This document shows, in pieces, positions 1 through 7,507 of a DNA stretch of 7,591 nucleotides. Positions within the stretch are counted from its first letter, which is position 1, and the number at the start of each line of letters is the position of its first letter. Where the stretch lies: positions 1 to 7,591 of the forward strand of contig DNNV01000149.1 of assembly GCA_003497505.1 (NCBI GenBank), read 5' to 3'. The notes below the pieces were generated by a model. It ran no database searches and was not told where the DNA came from. It was given only the letters and a program-made list of their open reading frames with translations. The stretch is from Clostridiales bacterium. Its GTDB lineage: Bacteria; Bacillota; Clostridia; Tissierellales; Sedimentibacteraceae. Position numbers and translations under genes: made by a program.

Positions 1-26
1 ATTACCTATTAAATAATTTTTTATAA

Positions 27-35
27 AAGGAGGTG
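27..35 (+). promoter_or_regulatory. Strong Shine-Dalgarno site of the Trp-rich peptide gene
   Basis: AAGGAGGTG lies 7 nt before the ATG at position 43 and is almost fully complementary to the 3' end of Gram-positive 16S rRNA. It fixes the start of the small plus-strand gene and supports that this short ORF is really translated, probably at a high rate. Confidence 0.85.
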
Positions 36-42
36 TATCTAT

Positions 43-279
43 ATGAAACTAAAAAAATTTTTTGTTCGTTTTTTTTCAATTTCAATGCTTATGATGTCTT
101 TATTAAGCGCCGGCCATATAGCACATGCTCAAGAAGTAAACATTAATAGCTCAAATGATGATATTGTTGTATTTGCTGAGCAAACCGAATGGTATTATCG
201 TGTCGTAGATGGACAACTACAAAGACGTTTATGGTCAATTACGTGGGGTAAGTGGTTAACTGAATGGGAATGGGTATAA
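43..279 (+). CDS. Small secreted tryptophan-rich peptide, function unknown
   Basis: This 78-residue ORF reads away from the left edge and converges on the uvr operon. It begins with a typical signal peptide: a basic n-region (K2, K4, K5, R9), a hydrophobic core at about residues 10-24 and an A-H-A motif at 27-29 that suggests cleavage before Q30. The predicted mature peptide has about 49 residues: an acidic, polar first part (30-49), then a C-terminal part with six tryptophans (W50, W64, W68, W71, W75, W77) around a WYYR...DG..Q.RLWS core. No cysteines are present, so disulfides are excluded, and the mature chain is net acidic. GC is about 34% by hand count, below the neighbouring repair genes, which may mean separate ancestry. 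From memory, short exported Bacillota peptides share a W-Y-x-R...RLWS...WLT-W pattern, but I know no established function for them. A secreted signal, bacteriocin or envelope-binding peptide are all possible. That it is a real gene is well supported by its ribosome site and terminator. Confidence 0.8.
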   Translation: MKLKKFFVRFFSISMLMMSLLSAGHIAHAQEVNINSSNDDIVVFAEQTEWYYRVVDGQLQRRLWSITWGKWLTEWEWV

Positions 280-291
280 CACTACCCGACT

Positions 292-350
292 TTCACCAAG
301 CAATAAAGATATTGATTTCAACATCTCATTGCTTGGTGAATTTCTTATTT
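292..350 (+). terminator. Long hairpin terminator of the peptide gene
   Basis: Positions 292-304 (TTCACCAAGCAAT) and 328-340 form a perfect 13-bp inverted repeat, followed by the T-rich run TTTCTTATTT at 341-350. The 23-nt interior can fold further: AGAT (307-310) with ATCT (323-326), and TTGA (312-315) with TCAA (318-321), separated by one A/C mismatch. The structure begins 12 nt after the stop codon. There is no A-run on its left side, so it should act only on plus-strand transcripts. Confidence 0.85.
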
Positions 351-364
351 CACTGTGTGAATAT

Positions 365-395
365 AAAAAATAAGACTACGGAAATACCGTAATCT
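365..395 (-). terminator. Terminator of the uvrB-uvrA-small protein operon
   Basis: Read on the minus strand, a 9-bp stem (387-395 with 373-381, one T-G wobble) closes a TATTT loop and is followed by TTATTTTTT. It begins about 15 nt after the stop codon of the small gene at 411-641. This is a classical Rho-independent terminator and marks the end of the uvr transcript. It faces the plus-strand terminator at 292-350. Confidence 0.85.
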
Positions 396-410
396 CATCA
401 TTCAATCATA

Positions 411-641
411 CTATTTCAAATTACCGCCAAAATGGGCCATTGCGTCCTGTAAATCCTTTATAAACTCAGGCTTAATCAGCTCAAAGTATTTAGACATTAC
501 TTCTTTGAGATATTCCGCGTCAAAGGTGCCGTTTGCTTGTTTTTCAAATCCGGCATTCAATAAAGCCTTCGCTTCTTCTTCCTTGCCTTCAGCTACACGC
601 TGCATAAAAAAATTATAAAACATTTCTTGTCCAGGGTTCAT
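411..641 (-). CDS. Small predicted helical protein downstream of uvrA, function unknown
   Basis: The product has 76 residues if it starts at the ATG at 641. An in-frame GTG at 653 would add four residues, but that GTG sits inside the ribosome site AAGTGAGG, so 641 is preferred. The protein has no signal peptide, membrane segment or cysteine. It is charged and looks mostly alpha-helical: F7-N29 (FYNFFMQRVAEGKEEEAKAL...), then a short AnGTFdaEYL turn/helix start, then a lysine/glutamate-rich second half with KPEF. The N-terminal NPGQEMFYNFF stretch recalls, from memory, small unannotated Bacillota proteins, but I cannot give a family name. It starts 30 nt after the uvrA stop codon with no visible promoter in between, and is followed at once by a terminator, so it is probably the last gene of the LexA-controlled uvr transcript. 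Whether it takes part in repair is unknown. Confidence 0.8.
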   Translation of the reverse strand: MNPGQEMFYNFFMQRVAEGKEEEAKALLNAGFEKQANGTFDAEYLKEVMSKYFELIKPEFIKDLQDAMAHFGGNLK

Positions 642-647
642 TATTTT

Positions 648-655
648 CCTCACTT
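648..655 (-). promoter_or_regulatory. Ribosome binding site that decides the start of the small gene
   Basis: On the minus strand AAGTGAGG lies 6 nt before the ATG at 641. The upstream candidate GTG start (651-653) is part of this motif and has no good site of its own, which argues for initiation at 641. Confidence 0.7.
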
Positions 656-671
656 TATTCTCTATTTTCGT

Positions 672-3488
672 TTATTTTTTCTGCAGTACCTTTTTCAGAT
701 ACTGCCCTGTGTATGATTTTTTTACCTTGGCAACTTCTTCAGGAGTACCCTGTGCAACTATTGTTCCGCCGCCGTCTCCTCCTTCAGGTCCCAAGTCGAT
801 TATGTGGTCTGCTGTCTTTATAACATCAAGGTTATGCTCTATCACTATTACAGAGTTACCTACCTCCACAAATCTGTTCAGCACCTCAGTAAGCATGTGA
901 ATGTCCGCAATGTGAAGTCCTGTGGTGGGCTCGTCAAGAACGTACAGCGTGCTTCCAGTACCTCTTTTGCTCAGCTCATATGCAAGCTTGATACGCTGCG
1001 CCTCTCCTCCCGACAGTTCTGTTGAAGGCTGACCAAGCTTAACATACCCCAACCCCACATCCTGCATGGTTTTTATTTTATTGTATATTTTCGGAATATT
1101 TTCGAAAAACTCCAGTGCTTCATCTATAGTCATGTCCAGCACTTCCGAAATATTCTTGCCCTTATACCTTACCTCAAGAGTTTCCCTGTTGTATCTCTTG
1201 CCCTTGCACACCTCGCAGGGCACATATACGTCCGGAAGGAAGTGCATTTCTATCTTCAGGATTCCGTCACCGTGGCATGCCTCACATCTTCCACCTTTGA
1301 CATTGAAGCTGAATCTTCCCTTCTGATAGCCTCTTTCCTTGGCTTCAAGAGTCATGGCAAATACGTCTCTTATATGATCAAACACTCCTGTATAGGTAGC
1401 TGGGTTTGACCTGGGCGTCCTTCCTATCGGTGACTGGTCAATACTGATTATCTTATCTATATTTTCCACGCCCAGCATTTCGTCATATGCGCCGGGACGG
1501 TTGTTGTTCTTAAACAACTTCTGATGAAGTCCCTTGGATAGTATCTCATTTATCAGTGAGCTTTTTCCGGAACCGGAGACCCCTGTAATGCAGCACAATA
1601 CTCCCAGAGGTATTTTTACATCTATATTTTTAAGGTTGTTTTCTCTGGCACCCTTTATTTCTATAAACTTATCAGATGTCTTTCTTGTTTCGGGAACATC
1701 TATTTTCTTTCTTCCGCTGAGGTACTGTCCCGTAATGGAGTTTTCATCGTTCTTAATATCATCGTATGTTCCGAAGGCAACTACTTCTCCGCCGTGAACT
1801 CCTGCTCCGGGACCTATGTCGAGAATATAGTCCGCATTTTCCATCGTCTCCTCATCATGCTCCACCACAATTAGGGTATTTCCCAAGTCCGTCAGATTTC
1901 TGAGAGTCTTAATAAGCATGCTGTTATCTCTCTGATGCAAACCTATGCTCGGCTCATCCAGCACGTAGAGCACACCTACAAGGCTTGAGCCTATTTGCGT
2001 TGCAAGCCTTATTCTCTGAGATTCCCCACCGGACAATGTGCTTGCATTTCTTTCAAGAGTGAGGTAATTAAGCCCCACATCTGATAAAAATTGAAGTCTT
2101 GAGGTTATTTCCTTTATTATCTGATCCCCTATTGCCTCATTTTTCGGACTAAGCTTCAGCTCGTTGAAAAACTTCAAGCTTTTTGTCACGGACAGCTTTG
2201 TAACCTCATATATATTTTTGTTTTCTATTTTAACCGCAAGGCTTATAGGATTGAGCCTCGCCCCGTTGCACTCTGGACACGGACTGTCATTCATAAATTC
2301 TTCAATCCATTCTCTCATTTCCGGAGATTTGGTTTCCATGTATCTTCTTTCAAGATTGTTTACAACGCCCTCAAACTCTTTGTTGTACACCCTGGGTCCC
2401 TGGAATTTGCTTACGAATTCCACAGTCATGTTTCTTCCGTTGGTTCCGTAAAGCAGTTCGTCCATGAATTCCTTAGGTGCCTCCGACAGCGGCTTGCTGA
2501 TATCAAATCCATGAAAATCTGCTATCCCTTTAAATATCTGATAGTAGTATCCATCCTCGTCTGCTCCAAAGGGAACAATTGCCCTTTCAGCAATTGTCTT
2601 TGTATAATCGGGGATTATTAAATCAACATCGATTTCTTTCTTTATTCCCAACCCACTACATGCCTTGCACATTCCAAATGGATTGTTGAAGGAAAACATT
2701 CGGGGTGCAATTTCTCCGAACCCTATTCCGCAGTGTGTGCAAGCAAACTTAGTGCTCATGAGAAGTTCTTCCATTCCCACTACGTCAAGAAGTACCATTC
2801 CTTCGGAAAGCTCAAGCGCTGTTTCTACAGAATCCACAAGCCTTTTCTGTATTCCTTCCTTGATTACAATTCTGTCTATTACAACCTCTATATTATGTTT
2901 CTTGTTTTTATCAAGATTGATTTCCTCTTCCAGCTCATACAGCTCGCCGTCAACTCTCACCCTCACATAGCCATCTTTCTTTATATTTTCCAGAAGCTTT
3001 TTGTGAGTTCCCTTTGCACCTCTCACCATTGGTGCAAGAATCTGAATCTTTGTTCTTTCCTCGTATTCCAGGACCTTGTCTGTTATCTGATCTATTGTTT
3101 GTGTTGTTATGGGCCTTCCGCAGGTGGGGCAGTGAGGAATACCTATTCTCGCATATAAAAGCCTGTAATAATCATATATTTCAGTAACTGTTCCCACGGT
3201 TGAACGCGGGTTGCGGTTTGTTGTTTTCTGGTCTATGGATATTGCCGGTGACAAACCCTCAATGGACTCCACATCCGGCTTATCCATCTGACCTAAAAAC
3301 TGACGGGCATATGAAGAAAGACTTTCTACATATCTCCTCTGTCCTTCCGCATATATGGTGTCAAAAGCAAGGGAGGTTTTACCTGAACCACTGACGCCTG
3401 TAAAGACAATGAGCTTATCTCTTGGCAGTTCAACATTTATGTTTTTGAGGTTGTTCTCCTTCGCTCCTCTTATTATAATTTTATCCAT
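672..3488 (-). CDS. uvrA: Excinuclease ABC subunit A
   Basis: UvrA is the damage-recognition ATPase of nucleotide excision repair. As a dimer it scans DNA with UvrB and loads UvrB at the lesion. The 938-residue length is normal. Two ABC modules are visible. Module I has Walker A GVSGSGKT at 31-38, signature LSGGESQR at 485-492 and Walker B LYVLDEPS at 507-514. Module II has Walker A GVSGSGKS at 636-643, LSGGEAQR at 825-832 and LYVLDEPT at 848-855. Zinc sites are C250/C253 with C274/C277, and C735/C738 with C758/C761 (19 residues between pairs, the DNA-binding zinc module). Two more CxxC pairs lie at 120/123 and 404/407. All key residues are intact, so the protein should be active. The start ATG follows GAAAGGAC. 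The gap from the uvrB stop codon is 32 nt with no terminator or clear promoter, so uvrA is most simply read as co-transcribed with uvrB under the same LexA-type control. Confidence 0.98.
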   Translation of the reverse strand: MDKIIIRGAKENNLKNINVELPRDKLIVFTGVSGSGKTSLAFDTIYAEGQRRYVESLSSYARQFLGQMDKPDVESIEGLSPAISIDQKTTNRNPRSTVGTVTEIYDYYRLLYARIGIPHCPTCGRPITTQTIDQITDKVLEYEERTKIQILAPMVRGAKGTHKKLLENIKKDGYVRVRVDGELYELEEEINLDKNKKHNIEVVIDRIVIKEGIQKRLVDSVETALELSEGMVLLDVVGMEELLMSTKFACTHCGIGFGEIAPRMFSFNNPFGMCKACSGLGIKKEIDVDLIIPDYTKTIAERAIVPFGADEDGYYYQIFKGIADFHGFDISKPLSEAPKEFMDELLYGTNGRNMTVEFVSKFQGPRVYNKEFEGVVNNLERRYMETKSPEMREWIEEFMNDSPCPECNGARLNPISLAVKIENKNIYEVTKLSVTKSLKFFNELKLSPKNEAIGDQIIKEITSRLQFLSDVGLNYLTLERNASTLSGGESQRIRLATQIGSSLVGVLYVLDEPSIGLHQRDNSMLIKTLRNLTDLGNTLIVVEHDEETMENADYILDIGPGAGVHGGEVVAFGTYDDIKNDENSITGQYLSGRKKIDVPETRKTSDKFIEIKGARENNLKNIDVKIPLGVLCCITGVSGSGKSSLINEILSKGLHQKLFKNNNRPGAYDEMLGVENIDKIISIDQSPIGRTPRSNPATYTGVFDHIRDVFAMTLEAKERGYQKGRFSFNVKGGRCEACHGDGILKIEMHFLPDVYVPCEVCKGKRYNRETLEVRYKGKNISEVLDMTIDEALEFFENIPKIYNKIKTMQDVGLGYVKLGQPSTELSGGEAQRIKLAYELSKRGTGSTLYVLDEPTTGLHIADIHMLTEVLNRFVEVGNSVIVIEHNLDVIKTADHIIDLGPEGGDGGGTIVAQGTPEEVAKVKKSYTGQYLKKVLQKK

Positions 3489-3520
3489 TTTATGTCCTTT
3501 CGGTTAATATAGTCAAACGA

Positions 3521-5482
3521 TTATGACTTACGCAGCTCTTTTATTTCATCTCTCAGCCTTGCCGCCTTTTCAAACTCAAGGTTCTCAGCTGCCAGCCTCA
3601 TTTCATTTTCAAGCTCCACAATATAGGATGCAACATCAACAGCATCTTTTCTCTTGACATTGTATTTTTCTTCTCCCTCAGCAACCTTGGTAGCCTCTAT
3701 AATATCTCTTACTCCCTTGATTACGGATGTAGGTGTAATATTGTGTTCCTTGTTGAATTTATCCTGAATTTCTCTTCTTCTGTCTGTTTCTCCAATTGCT
3801 CTTTCCATTGAGCCCGTCATTTTGTCGGCATACATTATAACACGGCCGTCAATATTTCGCGCCGCTCTTCCAACGGTCTGGATCAAAGATGTTTCCGAAC
3901 GGAGGAAGCCTTCCTTATCTGCATCAAGTATGGCTACAAGAGATACCTCAGGCAGGTCAAGCCCTTCTCTCAAAAGGTTTATTCCTACAAGCACGTCAAA
4001 TTCTCCCACGCGCAGGTCCCTTATTATCTCCATCCTCTCAAGGGTATCAATGTCGGAATGCAGATACCTAACCCGTATTCCCGTATTTTTAAAATAAAAC
4101 GTAAGATCCTCTGCCATTTTTTTCGTGAGAGTGGTAACGAGCACCCTCTGGTTCTTGGCTGTGGAAATCCGTATTTCATTGATTAAATCGTCTATCTGGT
4201 TTTCAACAGGTCTCACATAAATCGGAGGATCTAAAAGCCCTGTAGGACGTATAATCTGCTGAACAACATTCTGTGAATGCTCTGCCTCATATGGTCCCGG
4301 CGTGGCGCTTACGAACACCACCTGATTGATTATTTTCTCAAATTCATCAAACTTAAGCGGTCTGTTATCTAACGCTGATGGCAGTCTGAAGCCGTAATCC
4401 ACTAAGGTTGTCTTTCTGGCCCTGTCACCGTTGTACATTCCTCTTACCTGAGGTAGTGTAACATGTGACTCATCTATTATCATTAAAAAATCCTTAGGAA
4501 AATAGTCCAGCAGCGTAAACGGTCTGGAGCCAGGCTTAAGATTGTTTATATGTCTTGAATAGTTTTCTATACCGTTGCAGTAGCCCATTTCCTGAAGCAT
4601 CTCCAGGTCGTAATTCGTTCTTTGCTCAACTCTCTGCAGCTCCAACAGCTTATTTTCGCTTTCAAATTGCTTGAGTCTTTCCCCTAATTCCTCCCTTATG
4701 CTCACCACAGCCCTATTTACATTTTCTTCTGTAGTTGCATAGTGAGTTGCCGGAAATATCGAAATGTGGTTTCTTCTGCCTAAAATTTCTCCCGTAACCG
4801 TATTTATTTCAGTTATTCTGTCTATCTCATCACCGAAAAATTCAACTCTTATGGCATTTTCGGAGGAAGATGCGGGAAATATCTCCAGTGTATCTCCCCT
4901 TACGCGGAATGTGCCTCGCGTAAAGCTTATATCATTTCTTTTATATTGGATCTCTACAAGCTTTTTAATGGTTTCGTCCCTGTCTTTCTGCATTCCTGGC
5001 CTTAAGGATATAACGAGATTTTCATAATCCACGGGGCTTCCCAAACCGTATATGCAAGAAACGCTGGCAACTATTATTACATCTCTTCTCTCAAAAAGAG
5101 ATGCCGTAGCAGAGTGTCTCAATTTATCTATTTCATCATTTATGGATGCGTCTTTTTCAATGAATGTATCGCTGCTTGGAACATATGCCTCAGGCTGGTA
5201 GTAATCATAATAGCTTACGAAGTACTCAACCGCATTGTCAGGAAAAAATTCCTTGAACTCAGAACAAAGCTGTGCAGCAAGTGTTTTATTGTGAGCTAAA
5301 ATAAGAGTTGGTCTCTGGACCTTTTCAATTATATTTGCCATTGTAAATGTCTTGCCCGAGCCTGTAACCCCTAAAAGTGTCTGATATTTCAGGTTGTTGT
5401 TCAAACCTTTTGTAATTTTTTTAATTGCCTCCGGCTGATCACCGGTTGGCTTAAATTCAGATTTAATTTTAAATTCACCCAT
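3521..5482 (-). CDS. uvrB: Excinuclease ABC subunit B
   Basis: UvrB is the helicase-like subunit that verifies the lesion after loading by UvrA and then recruits the nuclease UvrC. The protein has 653 residues, normal for the family. Visible elements in order: Walker A GVTGSGKT at 38-45; the tyrosine-rich beta-hairpin at about 87-111 ([14 protein letters not shown]), which inserts between the DNA strands; DESH helicase motif at 337-340; helicase motif [11 protein letters not shown] in the C-terminal helicase domain; and a UVR domain at about 620-652 (ELENEM...AARLRDEI), the contact point for UvrC. Nothing is truncated or missing. The ATG is preceded by GAGGTG at a 5-nt spacing. It is the first gene of the uvrB-uvrA unit, behind a strong promoter overlapped downstream by a LexA box. 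No uvrC lies in the window, so the nuclease partner must be encoded elsewhere. Confidence 0.98.
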   Translation of the reverse strand: MGEFKIKSEFKPTGDQPEAIKKITKGLNNNLKYQTLLGVTGSGKTFTMANIIEKVQRPTLILAHNKTLAAQLCSEFKEFFPDNAVEYFVSYYDYYQPEAYVPSSDTFIEKDASINDEIDKLRHSATASLFERRDVIIVASVSCIYGLGSPVDYENLVISLRPGMQKDRDETIKKLVEIQYKRNDISFTRGTFRVRGDTLEIFPASSSENAIRVEFFGDEIDRITEINTVTGEILGRRNHISIFPATHYATTEENVNRAVVSIREELGERLKQFESENKLLELQRVEQRTNYDLEMLQEMGYCNGIENYSRHINNLKPGSRPFTLLDYFPKDFLMIIDESHVTLPQVRGMYNGDRARKTTLVDYGFRLPSALDNRPLKFDEFEKIINQVVFVSATPGPYEAEHSQNVVQQIIRPTGLLDPPIYVRPVENQIDDLINEIRISTAKNQRVLVTTLTKKMAEDLTFYFKNTGIRVRYLHSDIDTLERMEIIRDLRVGEFDVLVGINLLREGLDLPEVSLVAILDADKEGFLRSETSLIQTVGRAARNIDGRVIMYADKMTGSMERAIGETDRRREIQDKFNKEHNITPTSVIKGVRDIIEATKVAEGEEKYNVKRKDAVDVASYIVELENEMRLAAENLEFEKAARLRDEIKELRKS

Positions 5483-5502
5483 AATTTCACCTCAGCTTCA
5501 TC

Positions 5503-5516
5503 TAAACGTATGTTCG
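5503..5516 (-). promoter_or_regulatory. LexA (SOS) operator of uvrBA
   Basis: The minus-strand sequence CGAACATACGTTTA matches the Bacillus-type LexA/DinR consensus CGAACRNRYGTTYG at every position except the last. It starts 4 nt downstream of the -10 hexamer and covers the expected transcription start, so bound LexA would block initiation. Its place in front of uvrB, a classic SOS gene in Gram-positive bacteria, supports the assignment. Confidence 0.88.
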
Positions 5517-5520
5517 CTTT

Positions 5521-5549
5521 ATTATATATCTTTTGCTCCTTGAAGTCAA
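5521..5549 (-). promoter_or_regulatory. Sigma-A type promoter of the uvrB operon
   Basis: On the minus strand a TTGACT -35 (5544-5549) and a perfect TATAAT -10 (5521-5526) are separated by 17 nt. Transcription should begin around 5513-5515, inside the LexA box, giving a leader of about 30 nt. The -35 lies directly against the T-run of the preceding terminator. Confidence 0.9.
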
Positions 5550-5550
5550 T

Positions 5551-5576
5551 AAAAAAGCCGTCAGAAAAGACGACCT
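5551..5576 (-). terminator. Terminator of the rph - ITPase - phosphodiesterase operon
   Basis: On the minus strand AGGTCGTC (5569-5576) pairs with GACGGCTT (5555-5562), 8 bp including two G-T wobbles, around the loop TTTTCT, followed by TTTTTT. It lies about 18 nt after the phosphodiesterase stop codon. A competing 4-bp hairpin, GACC/GGTC at 5572-5582, overlaps its upstream arm. Confidence 0.8.
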
Positions 5577-5594
5577 CCGGTCAAGGAAATTTTG

Positions 5595-6077
5595 TTAATT
5601 CTCCAATGATACTACAAATCCTTCAATATTTTCCGGTGATACTTCCAATATTCCAAAACTTTCGTCACCGCACTTGGGCATGATGCTGCTTCCGGGATTG
5701 AAAAATAATATATTATCTATGACTTCATTCTGAGCGCAGTGAGTGTGGCCGTAAATAACCGCATCTGCTTTTTCTGCCTTGACATAATCCTTCAAATAAT
5801 CAATACTTTCCTTTACATGGTGCAGATGACCGTGGGTTATTATAAGTCTTTTTCCCTCAATAACCTCATTGATTATCGGCGGTTTATCGGAAATGCTGTC
5901 ACAGTTGCCCGGAACCTTTATGACCTTGTCTATATTGAGACGGTCAGCATATTTCTCCGCATCTCTGTATTTGTCTCCACAATGAATGAGCATTTCGAAT
6001 TTTCCATGTTCATTTATTTTTTCTATCTGTGAGTTCAGAACAAAGTTGTGACTGTCGCTTATTACTAATATCCTCAT
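5595..6077 (-). CDS. YfcE/MJ0936/YsnB-family metallophosphoesterase
   Basis: This is a 160-residue cytoplasmic calcineurin-like phosphoesterase of the small, single-domain type. All metal and active-site motifs are visible: D8-S-H10, G34-D35, G57-N58-C59-D60 (GNCD in place of the general GNHD, common in this subfamily), H82 in THGH, and G110-H111-T-H113. A family-typical NPGS motif follows near residue 131. Members hydrolyse phosphodiester bonds of model substrates with Mn or Ni, but the natural substrate is generally unknown. Its ATG overlaps the stop codon of the ITPase gene as ATGA, with GGAGG four nt upstream of the ATG, so translation is probably coupled. It is the last gene of the rph operon, and its position matches ysnB in B. 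subtilis. I leave the symbol empty because names differ between genera. Confidence 0.93.
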   Translation of the reverse strand: MRILVISDSHNFVLNSQIEKINEHGKFEMLIHCGDKYRDAEKYADRLNIDKVIKVPGNCDSISDKPPIINEVIEGKRLIITHGHLHHVKESIDYLKDYVKAEKADAVIYGHTHCAQNEVIDNILFFNPGSSIMPKCGDESFGILEVSPENIEGFVVSLEN

Positions 6078-6670
6078 TGTTCCTCCAGCTTTTCCCTTAA
6101 GTTCCTCAAAGCCCTTGCCCTGTGGCTCACATTGTTTTTTTCATCTTCTGTCATTTCCGAAAATGTCCTGCCTGTATCCTCCACTATGAACAGTGGGTCA
6201 TAGCCAAATCCATTTTCTCCTCTTTCCTCAAAGGCAATTGTTCCGTCAACTCTTCCCTCTGCTGACACCCTTCTGCCGTCCTCGAAAATAACAGCCATAA
6301 CTGTTTTAAAATATGCCGTTCTTTTTTCTGCCGGCACATCCGTTAAATTTCTTAAAAGCAGGATGTTGTTTTCTTTGTAGGAAACAGGCTCTCCGGCGTA
6401 TCGGGCAGAGTACACCCCAGGGTCTCCGTTCAGAGCATCAACAAATAATCCTGTATCGTCTGCTATGACAATTCCCTTTACCAGCCTATGAAGCTCTTCC
6501 GCTTTTTTGAAGGCATTTTCCTCCAGTGTGCTGCCATCCTCTTCCACTTCAAAATCCGTATAGCCTAAGTCATCCTTTGATACAACCTCAAATGACATAC
6601 CTTTCAATATGTCCTTTATTTCGCTTATCTTATGCTTGTTTCCGCTTGATAATATAACCCTTCTCATCAT
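6074..6670 (-). CDS. rdgB: RdgB/HAM1-type XTP/dITP pyrophosphatase
   Basis: The enzyme cleaves non-canonical purine triphosphates (dITP, ITP, XTP) to monophosphate and pyrophosphate, which keeps deaminated bases out of DNA and RNA. Visible motifs: SSGNKHK at 8-14 (nucleotide/triphosphate binding), [11 protein letters not shown] at 43-53, ADDTGL at 70-75 with the general-base aspartate (T73 where most members have S), [11 protein letters not shown] at 83-93, FGYDPLF at 155-161 (base recognition) and SHRARAL at 182-188. Length is typical. Two tandem ATG codons begin the frame. The one at 6670 overlaps the rph stop codon as ATGA but is only 2 nt from its AGGG site, while the one at 6667 is 5 nt away and may be the true start, giving 197 residues. 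The gene is translationally coupled to rph upstream and to the phosphoesterase downstream, and corresponds in position to B. subtilis ysnA. Confidence 0.96.
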   Translation of the reverse strand: MMRRVILSSGNKHKISEIKDILKGMSFEVVSKDDLGYTDFEVEEDGSTLEENAFKKAEELHRLVKGIVIADDTGLFVDALNGDPGVYSARYAGEPVSYKENNILLLRNLTDVPAEKRTAYFKTVMAVIFEDGRRVSAEGRVDGTIAFEERGENGFGYDPLFIVEDTGRTFSEMTEDEKNNVSHRARALRNLREKLEEQ

Positions 6671-7410
6671 TTCCCTATAGTTTCGCTGATTTTTTCTCCC
6701 AGCGCCTCTCTCTGCAATTTATACAGCTCCTCACATCCCTTTGATGCAAGAGATATGAGATTCATGAGTTCATCTCGTGTAAATGTGGCTTCTTCACCGG
6801 TACCCTGAATTTCAACAAATTCTCCTTTGTTAGTCATAACAATGTTCATGTCCACATCGGCACTTGAATCTTCTTCATAGCAAAGATCCAGAATTGCTTC
6901 GCCTTTACCTATTCCAACACTGACTGCTGACACAAATGCTTTTACAGGCATTTTTTCTATTTCATTTCTGCTCAGCAAGCCGTAGAATGCATCAGCCATA
7001 GCAATGAAAGCACCTGTTATGGAGGCTGTCCTCGTTCCTCCGTCCGCCTGTATAACATCGCAGTCTATCCAGACAGTCCTTTCCCCTACGGCATCCAAAT
7101 CCACAACGGACCTGAGGCTCCTGCCTATAAGCCTCTGTATTTCCTGGGACCTTCCGTCAATTTTTCCCTTATTGATATCTCTCGGTTTTCTTGTCTTCGT
7201 TGAGCCCGGTATCATTGAATATTCCGCTGAAACCCAGCCCTTGCCCGTACCCTTGAGAAATGGAGGAACCTTGTCCTCAACAACTGCCGTACAAATTACC
7301 TTTGTGTTTCCCACCTCTATGAGCACCGACCCATCAGGGTGCATTATGTAATTTCGTGTTATTTTAACCTGTCTTAATTCATCGTTTAATCTTCTGTTAT
7401 CTCTGTCCAT
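6667..7410 (-). CDS. rph: Ribonuclease PH
   Basis: RNase PH is a phosphate-dependent 3'-5' exoribonuclease that trims tRNA precursors to the mature 3' end; it acts as a ring-shaped hexamer. The 247-residue length fits the family. Recognisable parts are the N-terminal RPxxLR-like stretch (here [12 protein letters not shown]), [16 protein letters not shown] at 56-71, [15 protein letters not shown] at 86-100 with the conserved R87, and the phosphate-binding [11 protein letters not shown] at 124-134 (T126, R127, S130). An acidic segment [15 protein letters not shown] near residues 175-190 holds the catalytic/metal aspartates. No key residue is missing. The ATG has AGGAG five nt upstream and a promoter about 30 nt further up. 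It is the first gene of a three-gene operon and its TGA overlaps the next start codon. Confidence 0.98.
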   Translation of the reverse strand: MDRDNRRLNDELRQVKITRNYIMHPDGSVLIEVGNTKVICTAVVEDKVPPFLKGTGKGWVSAEYSMIPGSTKTRKPRDINKGKIDGRSQEIQRLIGRSLRSVVDLDAVGERTVWIDCDVIQADGGTRTASITGAFIAMADAFYGLLSRNEIEKMPVKAFVSAVSVGIGKGEAILDLCYEEDSSADVDMNIVMTNKGEFVEIQGTGEEATFTRDELMNLISLASKGCEELYKLQREALGEKISETIGK

Positions 7411-7437
7411 CTTTACTCCTAATCAACATATGGGAGT

Positions 7438-7466
7438 ATTATACCCCAATTGTATTAATTTAACAA
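7438..7466 (-). promoter_or_regulatory. Promoter of the rph operon
   Basis: On the minus strand TTGTTA (7461-7466) and TATAAT (7438-7443) are exactly 17 nt apart. The predicted start lies near 7431, about 20 nt before the rph ATG. The promoter sits directly after the terminator of the upstream gene. I see no LexA box or other operator beside it. Confidence 0.8.
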
Positions 7467-7474
7467 TATTTTTC

Positions 7475-7501
7475 AAAAAACACCCCCGCACTTGGCGGGG
7501 G
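7475..7501 (-). terminator. Terminator of the GH73-like gene
   Basis: On the minus strand CCCCCGC (7495-7501 read in reverse) pairs over 7 bp with GCGGGGG (7483-7489) around the loop CAAGT, followed by TGTTTTTTG. This strong GC stem with a T-run begins 6 nt after the stop codon of the gene at the right edge and separates it from the rph operon. Confidence 0.88.
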
Positions 7502-7507
7502 CATAAA

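Noticed and set aside
1..26. Possible promoter of the peptide gene in the AT-rich sequence at the left edge
   Set aside because: TATTAA and similar AT-rich hexamers occur, but the window begins too close to the gene to show a -35 at correct spacing, so no promoter can be supported.
651..653. In-frame GTG as start of the small gene downstream of uvrA
   Set aside because: The GTG is part of the AAGTGAGG ribosome site for the ATG at 641, and no separate site lies before it.
2733..3158. A 141-codon open frame on the plus strand inside uvrA
   Set aside because: It is fully antisense to the conserved uvrA frame, has no ribosome site I can support, and its translation shows no recognisable motif. 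It is best explained as a shadow of uvrA codons.
672..3488. Internal similarity between the two halves of uvrA as a repeat
   Set aside because: The repeated GVSGSGK, LSGGE and LYVLDEP segments are the normal duplicated ABC modules of every UvrA, not a genomic repeat.
3489..3520. Separate promoter or terminator between uvrB and uvrA
   Set aside because: The 32-nt gap holds a ribosome site and a TATATT-like stretch on the minus strand, but no paired -35 or hairpin. Co-transcription is the simpler reading.
7004..7351. A 115-codon plus-strand open frame opposite rph
   Set aside because: It lies entirely within rph, whose frame carries all the family motifs. The proline/serine-rich translation looks like antisense reading.
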